Assembly: GCA_903772945.1 (NCBI GenBank)
Contig: CAICTM010000338.1
Location: forward strand, 1-64,000
Direction: 5' to 3'
From: Seminavis robusta
Taxonomy: Eukaryota; Bacillariophyta; Bacillariophyceae; Naviculales; Naviculaceae
Length of the DNA: 64,000 nt
The notes beneath the pieces are model-generated. The model was not told the DNA's origin, searched no databases, and worked only from the letters and a program-made list of their open reading frames with translations. Both the position numbers and the translations under genes were made by a program. Positions 11,183 to 21,115 of the stretch are shown here, piece after piece (the stretch's first letter is position 1; the number at the start of each line of letters is the position of its first letter).

Positions 11183-12617
11183 AGATATATTATGTATATC
11201 TTTGGTTTGGAATGGAACGACAAAAAAGGAAAAAGAATGAATAGCTGTTGATTGATTGATGTGATTAGAAACTCCGGTTTGGGTTGTGCTCGATTTTTTT
11301 TTACAATCCACTAAATTCTCGTACTATTTTCCCGTGATACGATATCTGGCGGTCGTTGGAGCTTCCGTTTGGTTTGTGCTTGTCTGGTTCCAGAATGCCC
11401 TTTGGAACCAAATATTCGGCGAACAAGACAAGCAGACGCGAATCTCAAACGACGGCCCTATTGGTCGCAGCTCTCGATCGCGTTTCCGCTTCTGTAAACT
11501 CGCGGTCGTTTTCCAGTGCTGCTTCGACTCGACTCGTGTGTGCCTTCTCCTTGTATAGTCAATCTGCTGGCCCTCTCATATACATGTTGTACTTGCGAGA
11601 GCATTTATTTGACGTGCCGTCCAGGACATCCCAGCAGTGACCGTACCATCCAGAACAATCTTCACCACAACAGCATGGAGGCTCGGCACGGAAATCAAGT
11701 GTCGTAACGATGGCGGATCGAGAACGGACTGTTTTGGTTGAAGGTATCTGGCCTTTTGCAGAACTCCGTTGAGGTTGCAGTCATGCTCATAGATTTGGAT
11801 GAGTTTCAGCCTGAAGGCGATCCTTGTTTCGTTCTAGCTAGCTAGCGGCTTCGTATCATCATTCCTCGTACAGGGTTCCACAGAGCTCGGGCCAACCAGA
11901 GAAAAGGGGACGGTCGGGGCTAAGGAAGGGGAAGATAAGGCTGACGATACTGAATTGGAACTGACCAGTGGGTGCTTCTGGTTCCAACTTTTGCCTCATT
12001 TTTGCTTTTCATCCGCCGACATGCCGTGTGTGGTTATGCAGCTGTCCAACGATGATCCAGAGAGGGGAGCTACCGGTTCGCACCTCCAAGGGTCCGGATG
12101 CTCTGTGCTCAGCTTTGAAGCTAGGAACCATACTGAGTAGAGACCTTCGGAGGGACATCTTGACTTTTCTTTGGCAATGAGCGAATGTCGTCAATGAATC
12201 CAATGCTCAACTTCTTTACAGTCTCAAGCAATCGCAGGCTTCTCCTCTAGAGTATCACCCATTCGTCTGGTCCAAAGCTCATAGATCTACGAAACGTAGA
12301 GTGACAGTCGAGAAGCTCGCTGTGAGCCGATGGCGGGATTCAAGAATGGCAGTCTAGCCCAGCGAACCACGTCGTGGAAAATGCAGTGGAAACTGCGCGT
12401 CCTGAGTGACGCCACGCTGACGTTTCAAAGGCAACAACACGAACTGCCATCACTGCATCCAACGGGCACTTCGCATCACCAATCTGTCGAGCTGCCTCAT
12501 CTTTTTTGTCTTGTCATTGCAGTTAGCCACGAGAGAACACTTTCGCTCAGTTATCCATTTTAAAATTTGATACTTGACATCAAGCATCCAATACCTGCAC
12601 AATCAAGAAACCAAGCC
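11183..12617. other. Intergenic, no supported gene
   Basis: About 1.4 kb. Overlapping frames at 11286-11640 and 11955-12180 have no recognisable content and no convincing splice sites. The right part is presumably the promoter of the gene starting at 12618. Confidence 0.4.
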
Positions 12618-13157
12618 ATGGCGCTCTGCACTAGTCGTCATTCATCCAGCCTGCTTCAAAGAAATGGCCGTCGTCGCCGTACCAGCAGTGTTGATCGTCC
12701 CAGACGTTCTCTCCTGATCTCGTCGACTTCTGAGATAGAAGATTGCTCTAGTGATGAAATGGGAACTCCTAAATTGATGGAGCCGCCAACAGCGCTTAAA
12801 GTTACGTCTCCTCCTACTCTGAGCAGCACAAAAGTGTTGGAATGCAAGCTACAGACCGTCAAGCTGTTGACATACAACGGTCAAAACCGAAGGAACTCAG
12901 CGCCCATCCTTGTTCCGGTTGGCGTCGACGATGAAAGCAAATGTGAATCTGACTACGACAATGACATACTAGACCTGCCTACAAGATCCGTCCCAGAGCA
13001 TCGCTTGAAACTCCAACCCCTTTACACGAGCAAAGGAGGAGCAACCAATCCCTCAAATCAGGGAGGTGCTGAGATTCAAGACAATTGGATCCCTTCCATT
13101 TTAGGTTGCACTTTGGCCGTGGTGGCCATGGCTCTGGATATGAATGGGATCATCTAG
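12618..13157 (+). CDS. Small hypothetical protein, relative of the 3908-5401 product
   Basis: Single exon, 179 residues from the ATG at 12618 (AGCCATGG context); the upstream in-frame extension begins only with TTG. The sequence is basic and Ser-rich at the N-terminus (RRRRTSSVDRPRRS), with an acidic patch near 110-125 and a hydrophobic end of about 20 residues, 'ILGCTLAVVAMALDMNGII'. No known domain. Its start (MALCTSRHSSS) and end resemble those of the larger protein at 3908-5401, including the spaced C-terminal pattern PS(I/V)LG..L.V...ALD..G.I. The tail could anchor the protein in a membrane; that is inference. It may be a short paralogue that lost the middle, or the larger one gained it. 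Confidence 0.7.
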   Translation: MALCTSRHSSSLLQRNGRRRRTSSVDRPRRSLLISSTSEIEDCSSDEMGTPKLMEPPTALKVTSPPTLSSTKVLECKLQTVKLLTYNGQNRRNSAPILVPVGVDDESKCESDYDNDILDLPTRSVPEHRLKLQPLYTSKGGATNPSNQGGAEIQDNWIPSILGCTLAVVAMALDMNGII

Positions 13158-14130
13158 CAACTTGATCTCCTTTATCGTACGCGCCCGCACACCAACGAAC
13201 CACTTTTGATTCCCAATAGATTCAACCTCCCTAGCCACGACAGGCTCTGAAGGTGACTCGACCTTCACTTATGCACAAACTCGCGGTAGCACTATCCTCT
13301 AAACTCACCTCACCCGCACTGTTGAGTATCCACCAGAAACCTTTGGTGACATCTATCTCATAAAGCAACCTTAGTAGAACAACCGCTAGAAACTTGCGTT
13401 TTGCTTCTCCGACTCTGCTGTTCTTGCTCTCTTCCTCAACTTGTAGAAGATTGACTGGAGTGGCCAGCCAAGGGCGTCACTGCTCAACATTCCACCTTGC
13501 ATCGTCTGCCTTGCTTCTCGACCAGCAGACCGCAGACTATTTGAATTCAATGATGCCGAAGGTTCTCATGTGCGTGATTCCGTAGCAAGTGCTATCCAAT
13601 TCAAACTTCTTGAATCTAGAATAGATCATTCTTCATGTTCAAGCTAACCAAGAATTGTCCATGGCAGTCAAGATGACAGAAGATGATTCTTTCTTTCTTT
13701 CAGAGATCATCCATTCTGATTGGTCCTTCGATGGCGTCCCTAGCTACGGTTGCTATCCACCCCAGGTTTTCCATGCTGGAAACTTTGAGGCATCCACTAT
13801 CCCTTGCTGGCCCCTTACGAAGACAGCCTCCGCGCTGAAGAGGCAAGTGTCTCGCTAGCTAGACGAGGCGACGGTGCTACTTTCTGGGACTTCATGATTT
13901 TCTACTTGTATGCTCACTTAGTCAAAGACTTCAAGCGGCATCCACAGTAAATGTTTGGAAACTGGTTGCTTTCCCAGCTGACCATTTCGTCAACTGGGTA
14001 TATGAATAGGGACAAGTTTGAAATGTAAAGATGAATAAATAATAAAAGTACAAGGTCGCCCCTGATCCGATTGGGTTTCATGAATGCTAGCACGTCAGAG
14101 CATCGACGCAATAGAATGCCGCCAAAGAAA
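13158..14130. other. Intergenic, no supported gene
   Basis: About 970 bp between convergent genes. Short frames at 13394-13585 and 13655-13858 show no family features. Part of it must be the two 3' untranslated regions. Confidence 0.4.
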
Positions 14131-15969
14131 CTAATAACACACGGTGCAACAGGAGCATTCAACCTTGGGAGCTTTGCAATCGGCAGTCAGCTTTTCCAAG
14201 GAGCCATTTTCCATTAGATCACATACTTGACTTGGCATGGCACCAGCAAGATGGTTCATTTGCAAGTGCATATCTTCGAGGGTTGTTAGACTCGCAAAGG
14301 ACGAAGGTACTTGTCCGTCTATACGATTGTCTTGCAAGGACACATGGACCAGTGGCAAGTCTGCCAAAAATCCCGGCAGGTTCCCTTGAATCTGATTGTG
14401 CGCCAATTTGAGAGTGTGTAAACTCGTCATGGTGGACCATTGAGTGGGTATGGTTCCCGTCAACGCATTGCCGTCTAATTGGAACCATTCCACATTAGAC
14501 AAGGCACCCATGCCAGGGGGCAGGGGCCCGTGTAGATTGTTTCCTGCCATTTTGAGAGTGACTGCAGTAAGTAGCACAAATTGGTCAATCAGAAGCAGAA
14601 GAAAGCCAGAGGGAGCGAAGAGAAGGTTAGAGCACTGCTGATTCGGCTCCACCAGAGCAGCTTGGCAAACAGAACCACACTCACCTAATTTATCCAAGAG
14701 AGCCCAGTCTTCGTCATCCGGCAGTGTTCCAAAGAATTTGTTGGCAGTCAGATCCAGAAAGGTCAACGCCTCCAACTGATGCGGCAGATTCTCCACCGTG
14801 GATTCCAAATGATTCTGTCGTAGATTGACATGTTCCAGTACGGTGTTGGCCTGGGGCAGATCATCGTAACTTGGCAGCTGCCCTCCAATCTGATTGTAGC
14901 TCAAATCCAACGACGTCATGGCGGGCAGTGCAAACTGGGAAACAATTTCGGGTACCAATCTACCCACGAGCAAGGAATGGGACAAATCGAGACTGGTGAC
15001 GTGCTTTTGGCCATTGCAGGTGACTCCGTACCATTGGCACACGGATGCCGCTCCCGTAGTCCACGTACTGTCAAATTGCATGCGGTTGTTGGATTCCTCC
15101 TCGGTCGGGTTTGCGTTTGCGTCTCCTCCCAATCGTCGTCGCCCCACAAACGCCTCTTCAATGGTGAAAAAGAAACAGGCCAGGGCGTATCGTTGCAAGA
15201 GTTGAATCCCCTGTTGGTCGGGTGTCCCGACATTGTGCGTGTTGTCGGGATACTCGGGAATATCTAGTTCCGCCGTGTCTTCGCTGGCCAGCCACTCTAG
15301 CGCCTGAGAGTGTGGTGACAATTGCACATCAAAGGCTTCCGTGTTGACCGTCACCTTCTTTTCCAAAATGTAGGCATGAATGGCTTGATGACGATTCGCG
15401 GGAACCTGTCGCGAGGTGGTGGTGGTTGTCGTTTCCTTTGGTGTTTCTTCTTCTTTGGGGGTAGCAGGGGGTTCAGTGGAGGTAGGAGAAGGAGTGGGTG
15501 CTGGGGTAACGGGTGCTGGGGTAGCGGGTGCTGGAACAGAACCAGAGCCGGATACCTCTTGACTGTTTGATCCCCACAGGAATCCATCAATGGGGACCGT
15601 GATAAAGATGATAAGCACCACCACAATTACGCACAAGGCCGCAAGCAGCTTGGACAATTTGGCGCCCTTTTCTGTGACTTGCATACCCACCACTGACGCT
15701 CCGAAGATGTTTTCAGCACCACCCCTTTCACTTTCAGGAGCTAGAAAAATATCCACCATACTCTTATGACCACTCCCCTTGTCGAGTGTTTCCCTCTGAC
15801 TGAACGAAATCTCATCTCCAAAGTTGATGCTGGCGTCCAACACATCATCTTGCATACCCAGGCCGGCCAACCCAGCAGAATCCGACCATCGGTAGGAAGG
15901 ACGATACCCCGATCCTACCACCAACGAGCTCTTGGTAGAGAAGGAATTACGGTTGACTCCAGTGTCCAT
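14131..15969 (-). CDS. Leucine-rich repeat membrane protein (diatom LRR type)
   Basis: Exons 15969-14685 and 14561-14131 with a 123-bp GT-AG intron (14562-14684, phase 1), giving 571 residues. The start is the ATG at 15969 (MDTGVNRNSF); an open extension upstream lacks supporting features. Residues 1-105 are cytosolic-like; 107-130 form one transmembrane segment (LLAALCVIVVVLIIFITV). A Pro/Thr/Glu-rich stalk follows (about 135-185), then a region with 'QRYALACFFF' and 'VCQWYGVTCNGQ', the usual cap before plant-like LRRs, and about eight LRRs (for example 'LTSLDLSYNQIGGQLP'-type units). It ends in 'ECSCCTVCY', a Cys tail common in diatom LRR proteins. Predicted signal-anchor orientation with LRRs outside the cytosol; no kinase domain. 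The intron has no stop in frame, so a retained form would add 41 residues. Ligand and role unknown. Confidence 0.88.
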   Translation of the reverse strand: MDTGVNRNSFSTKSSLVVGSGYRPSYRWSDSAGLAGLGMQDDVLDASINFGDEISFSQRETLDKGSGHKSMVDIFLAPESERGGAENIFGASVVGMQVTEKGAKLSKLLAALCVIVVVLIIFITVPIDGFLWGSNSQEVSGSGSVPAPATPAPVTPAPTPSPTSTEPPATPKEEETPKETTTTTTSRQVPANRHQAIHAYILEKKVTVNTEAFDVQLSPHSQALEWLASEDTAELDIPEYPDNTHNVGTPDQQGIQLLQRYALACFFFTIEEAFVGRRRLGGDANANPTEEESNNRMQFDSTWTTGAASVCQWYGVTCNGQKHVTSLDLSHSLLVGRLVPEIVSQFALPAMTSLDLSYNQIGGQLPSYDDLPQANTVLEHVNLRQNHLESTVENLPHQLEALTFLDLTANKFFGTLPDDEDWALLDKLGECGSVCQAALVEPNQQCSNLLFAPSGFLLLLIDQFVLLTAVTLKMAGNNLHGPLPPGMGALSNVEWFQLDGNALTGTIPTQWSTMTSLHTLKLAHNQIQGNLPGFLADLPLVHVSLQDNRIDGQVPSSFASLTTLEDMHLQMNHLAGAMPSQVCDLMENGSLEKLTADCKAPKVECSCCTVCY

Positions 15970-16593
15970 CTTTGATTTATCCTTCTTCTTGCTTATTACA
16001 AAAGAAACACAGATACTTGGTAGAGACAACAACAGTAAATTTGGGACTTGGTGCTCGATGGGGAGGGAGATGTGCGGAGAGGGTTGAAAAACGGGTTTCA
16101 CCTTCACGTTCTGTTACGGGCGGCTTACCAGCCCATCTTTCAATTAAAGGTTGATCGTGGATTCAACTTGACACTTAATGAGATCAATGACATCTACGTT
16201 CAGATGGGGAAAGCAGTCATGCTTCGCCAAAATTGACTTAACAATGGGCATAAACTTGGAAACCTCCTTCCTGGTTGCTAAGTCTGTGGGCTCTTGAATG
16301 ACTTTCGTGGCCAATTTTTGGATGCCAGGATACTGCAGTAAGGCAAAGGCTTTCAAAGATCCAGGGGAAAGCAAGCAAAGCCCTCACCAGCTTCTTGCTC
16401 CTAATGCTTCATGTCTCACAGGTATTGCGGTGTGGGATACCAGCTGCGATCTTTGCCAGCTCCCGCACCTTGCATCTTCACTCTTTCGCAACACTCTCTC
16501 ACTTGGCTCACAATTCTATTGGATCACCAATTTTCTTGCACAATCAAAGAAACTTGCTCCATCCGTCCATCATCTATCCAAAGCACGTGAATC
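15970..16593. other. Divergent intergenic region with a possible exon
   Basis: The LRR gene (minus) and the vWD gene (plus) diverge here. On the minus strand, 16352-16144 reads from a good acceptor (TTACTGCAG) through 'YPGIQKLATKVIQEPTDLATRKEV' split here as YPGIQKLATKV / IQEPTDLATRKEV, to 'IKCQVESTINL' and a stop. It looks protein-like, but no in-frame donor was found upstream, so it is not annotated as a gene. Confidence 0.35.
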
Positions 16594-17747
16594 ATGTTCA
16601 AGAAACTCTTCTTCTTCGCTGCCCTGGTTGTCGCTGCTTCAGCCAACAAAAAGCCCGTAAGTGCCGAGGAACCCTGATCTTGAAACGAGCCCGCTTGCTC
16701 CATGATGATGGGCAAACAGAGTGTGAGGAATGCAAACTAACGTTTCCGATCTGATTTTACCTTGTTCTCGCTCGACAACAACACAGATTGCCAAGGATGA
16801 CAAGATGGCAGAGCAACGTCGGTTGAAGGCACCCTCCCCCACTGGCAGCAAAGCTCTCCCCACTCCTGCTGTCACTGGTGATCCTCATTTTGTCATGTGG
16901 TCTGGTCAAAAGTATGATTTCCATGGAGGATGTGATCTTGTCCTCCTCCAGGACCCTGACTTTAACGATGGCCAAGGACTCTACATCCACATTCGAACAA
17001 AGATTGTCCGTTGGTGGTCCTATGTTGAGACGGCTGGTAAGTATCGCACCCAGCTACCAACGATGGTGACGTCCTCAAGCAAATGACAGACTTTGCCACA
17101 AGCAGAAGTCTTGTTCGCTCACGCCCTTTTCTCTGCACTGCACTTGACAACTTCTTTCAGTGGTCCAGATTGGAGATGACACCCTTGAGGTCATGGGTGG
17201 TATGGAGCCCAAGCAACACTGGGTCAATGGCAAAGCTGGTGAAAAGTTGGACGAGAGCAAGCTCATGTCCTACACCATCGGTGGCTACCCTGTGCGATAC
17301 CGACAGTTGACTGACAAGTCCTTCCAGTTCAAGATCTTCTTGCCAAACGATCAGAACATTGTCTTGAAGGCGGTCAAGGACTTTATGCGTGTGGATGTGG
17401 AGAACCCCACTTCTGATTCCTTCAGCAAGAGTGTGGGTTTGATGGGAAGCTTCGAGACTGGAAAGATGTTGGCCCGTGATGGCTCTGAGATGACTGACGC
17501 TGATGCCTTTGGACAGGAATGGCAAGTACACCGAACTGAGCCCATGATCTTCCACTCTGTTGAGGGAACCCAACACCCAGAAGAATGTGCCATGCCCAAG
17601 GTCCCACAAGACCAGCGACGATTGGCTGGATCCATCTCTCGTGAACAAGCTGAGATTGCGTGTGCCAAGGTCGATGCTGAAAACAAGAAGGACTGTGTCT
17701 TTGATGTCATGGCCACAAGTGATGTGGACATGGCTGGAGCATATTAA
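16594..17747 (+). CDS. Secreted vWD-domain protein
   Basis: Three exons: 16594-16656, 16787-17036, 17161-17747 (GT-AG introns of 130 and 124 bp), 299 residues. Exon 1 codes almost exactly the signal peptide (MFKKLFFFAALVVAASA). The vWD-type domain starts near residue 51 with 'GDPHFVMWSGQKYDFHGGCD', the diatom version of the von Willebrand factor D start, and runs to about 240 ('SVGLMGSFETGKMLARDG', 'FGQEWQVHRTEPMIFH'). The tail 'REQAEIACAKVDAENKKDCVFDVMATSDVDMAGAY' (here 'REQAEIACAKV' then 'DAENKKDCVFDVMATSDVD') is the helical end typical of this family. The protein is probably secreted or in the vacuole/cell wall path. vWD domains bind calcium and mediate protein assembly; the specific role in diatoms is unknown. 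Splice joins restore the conserved core ('ETA-VVQIGDDTLEVMGG'). Confidence 0.88.
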
Positions 17748-18838
17748 GAGGGCGGCGTCAAAGAGAAGCAGTTCGCCTCTGCTCAATGATTACTCTCATC
17801 ATGTGTGCCGTCAGAAGAAAAGACTCGACATCTTCATTATACTTGACGCTCTTTTGGAAGAAGGACATAGGCAGCCTTCTTTTCGTTTGATCAAAAGACG
17901 CGTCCATGGTGAGCTGTGATATACGTAGGTTTAAAATAGTCGAATACCATGTTATCGATATCATGTTCTCGTCATTGCTCGTAAGTCCTTGTTTGCGACT
18001 GCATACTAGACCAACAGGAAGGGAGGATCGAGGAATGGTGGGAAGAACGGCAAAGAAGGAAAGAATCGAAAGGTACCGTGCTGGTGAAACAAACAGCAGC
18101 GCAAGGTGGCATCGAGTGTCCAGCAGCAACCGAGACGGTCCGGCTGACTGTGGAGTACCGTCGGAACCGTGCTCCAGTGCGGCGAGCCTAAGCCATCTGC
18201 AGGATGGTTGCCTAACGAGCACAAGCACAACGAACGAACAAACTACGAACCAAGGGTTTGCTCCCATTTTGGTCCTCAATCGACTGCGAACTTTGGCTTT
18301 CAAGTATCACCATCCACAAGAAACGATCAGCATCAACATCGCATGCTATTTCGACGACAACTCAGCGAACAACTGGATCTGCTCACGGGTGCCTGCCTGG
18401 GGGGCATGGAATGCATCAATGACACGCCTCTGTCATTTGTCTACATGGTACATGTACGAACCTTTTTACTCCTCTATCTGTTCCTCTGACACATGCAAAC
18501 CGTTGCACAGAGTGGACGAATGGACGAGGAAATGAACATCAACCCAGCCAACCATAGAAGCAGTGACTCAGATTCAACCTTCAGTAAATGCATGATGCCG
18601 GCTGCACGGACTTCGAAGGCTCGGAGATGAGACCGCACTCCCTCCCCGTCCGAAGAAGCCAAGCCAACCAAAGCCAAGGAACAACACGGATGTCCTTGCA
18701 AGGAACGACTTATTCAACCACTCAATCAATCAACAATGCTATTTTGTTGCCTAACCAGAGCGACTGCTCAGTTTTTACTCCACGCAGAGACAGTCCTGTG
18801 ACCACCTGCAAGGGCAACCGGATCATTGGCCCGGTTGT
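17748..18838. other. Intergenic between convergent genes
   Basis: About 1.1 kb. Frames in this stretch (for example 17906-18535) overlap on both strands and show no domain. It should hold the 3' ends of the vWD and metacaspase transcripts. No RNA gene recognised. Confidence 0.4.
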
Positions 18839-20561
18839 CTACTTAGCTTGCTTTTTCTCTTCTAGAGTGAAGAATCCACCAGGGGCGCATCCATAATAAC
18901 TCAACGATTTCTCATCCTTGAACGTGATGCCGAGACCGTTGTACGTGAGGCGCTGGTCATCGACTGCAACACCGGTTGTCTCTTCCAACGATTTCCTAAT
19001 CTCTGAGAATTTGTCGTGGACATCGGCATTGATGACGAATGATCGATGACGAAACCTCACATTGATTTGTTGCATCTCCCCAGAAGGTTCTGCTACTGGT
19101 TCCGGTGGATTGTCTGTGTTTTGTTGCGTTGTCGCCGTCAGGTTTGTCTCATCGTCAACCCGTGCCACTGGACGATCCGATGGCACGTCGTCTTCATTAA
19201 CGACTTCATCATCGTCTTCATCAGAGTCAATTTCTTCCTCCGTGTAATACTCTTCAATCTCTTCTGGTTCGGCTGCAGCGGCTTGTTCAATGGTACCAAA
19301 TTCAAAATCCAGTTGGATGCCCATGCCCTCTTGCTTGCCATCACCAATGAAGACAAAGGGCAGATCCAGAACAGTTCCGGAGTGACAACAATCAAAGAGG
19401 CAAGTCATGGTGACTCCTCCCTTCATGGGGCAGACTAAATTGCGGAACAAGTAGTCATCTCGAATATGCCCACTTCGTTTAAAGTCCACTGGGATCAACG
19501 TTTCGTCAAAGCCGTCCTCTGTTTTCCAGTGTCAAGTAATTGTCGCATCGTGGATTGGAATGATGAATCAATATCCAGGGCAAGAGATCAGGCGAGATCA
19601 CATAATAATCGAAACACCAACAGAGATGATTCTGTATCTTACCTTCATCTCCATCAAAATCTTTGACCTTTCCACCATGTCCTGAAAAGTGAATGAACAC
19701 AACGTCTCCCGGTTCACTTACTTGCACCATCTTTTTTAGGGCTCTTGTAATGTTCTGCCGTGTTGGTCGGGTGTACTGTGGTTTTTCATCCAGCAAAAGT
19801 GTAATATTTTCTTCTTGGAACCCATGAACGTCCATGATATATTCTTTCATCTACAACATGAGGTACAATGTACAGTTGAATGGGACGAAACATGACAGAA
19901 CATGAGACGGGGCAACACATAAACTCAATTCGCCAGGAACCAGGATAGACATACATTCTTGACGTCATTGCAGCATCCAGACAGCTTGCCCTCTCCTTTG
20001 TAATTGATACCAATCTTTCAGTGCGTGAAGTGAATGACGAGGAAGATCGACAGTGTAAGCATGGATAAAGACCAGGACCTGGTTCAAAATGGATTGCCAA
20101 TCCTTACCATGACGGCGCGGCGAGTTCCGGTAGATCCCTCTGGGACGATATGAAAAGGTTGCTGCATATCTAGGTTGTGCGACGTGCTCAGTTGTGGGAC
20201 CTACAGGGGAAGCAAAACACATCTTTGTTCAGTAAAATCCTCATACCATGGGCTGTAAGCCCAAAATTTCTCGCGTGCTGTACTGTACCTGCGAGAGACC
20301 AATGCCATCGAGACTTTCCCTCAATTTCAGGAGAACATCTTCAAACGACAACTCGTAACTGGTATCTTTATGATCGGCGTAGAGGACTTGCAGCAGTCCA
20401 CTGGTACAAGCACCACCGGCTCGTCCTGCTGGATCCGGCAAGTTGAAATTTGCGACATCCGTCATGTCTCCACTCGTCTGAGCATCTTCACAACCAGAGA
20501 ACAATCGCACGTCGGCGGCAATCACCTCTTTGGCTTTCTCTTCGATATCTTGGTCCGTCAT
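18839..20561 (-). CDS. Type III metacaspase with C-terminal ubiquitin-like domain
   Basis: Five exons: 20561-20289, 20200-20108, 20014-19955, 19850-19643, 19518-18839; 437 residues; every join restores metacaspase consensus. The p10-like part comes first (about 15-110: '[11 protein letters not shown]', '[14 protein letters not shown]'), then p20 (about 110-260: '[19 protein letters not shown]', '[10 protein letters not shown]', catalytic His200 in HFSGHGG, catalytic Cys256 in DCCHSG). This p10-p20 order defines type III metacaspases of algae. After an acidic linker (about 295-335, many Glu/Asp) residues 361-432 read as a ubiquitin-like fold: '[12 protein letters not shown]', '[12 protein letters not shown]', 'DDQRLTYNG', '[11 protein letters not shown]'. 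There is no C-terminal Gly-Gly, so it is a built-in domain and not a conjugatable one. Metacaspases cut after Arg/Lys and act in stress and cell death. Start chosen at the ATG 20561; an upstream exon is possible. Confidence 0.9.
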
Positions 20562-21115
20562 GTTACTGTAGTCGCTGCTTATTCTTTGGAACAATGGAAT
20601 GTAGCTGCCGTGTGGCCTGAGGTGAAGACAGAAGACTTGAAACTTGAAGACAGGGTTGAAACAATCCAAGACAAAGGGGAAAGCGGAAGCCTTCAAAGGG
20701 GAAGGAAGGGATTCCGTGACCTTGGCAGCAGAGTGGTACGGTAGATATATATGTTCCGGTGCCTTCTTATGTTGTCCTTAACCTTATCGTAGATTTGCTC
20801 AAGCAGGGTTGGACAGTGATCTGGGACTGGGACTAACCATTCAGGCACTTTCCAAAACTGGAGACCAACTGGGCTTATGTTTGCATCAGCTAAAAGCCCA
20901 CTGGTAATAAGTACACACAGAGACATTCTGTGTGCAAAGAGACATCCTTAAATCCGATTCCATGCAGTATTTGGGATTGTTTCTGATCACAAAGTCAACC
21001 CTTTGCAGCTTTCCATCTCGAAACACACCAACTTGCTCATCAAGAGGGACCAACTGCCGCCAGAGCTATTCTGCTACCATCCATTGTATCTTTTCTCAAG
21101 CAAAGCTTTGATGTC
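20562..21115. promoter_or_regulatory. Divergent upstream region of metacaspase and receptor genes
   Basis: 554 bp between two ATGs facing away from each other. An AT-rich 'agatatatatgt' lies near 20742-20753, a candidate TATA-like element for either gene. Nothing else is recognised. Confidence 0.4.

Noticed and set aside
18839-20696. Metacaspase start at 20696
   Set aside because: The extra 45 residues do not resemble the family; the ATG at 20561 sits just before the conserved part.
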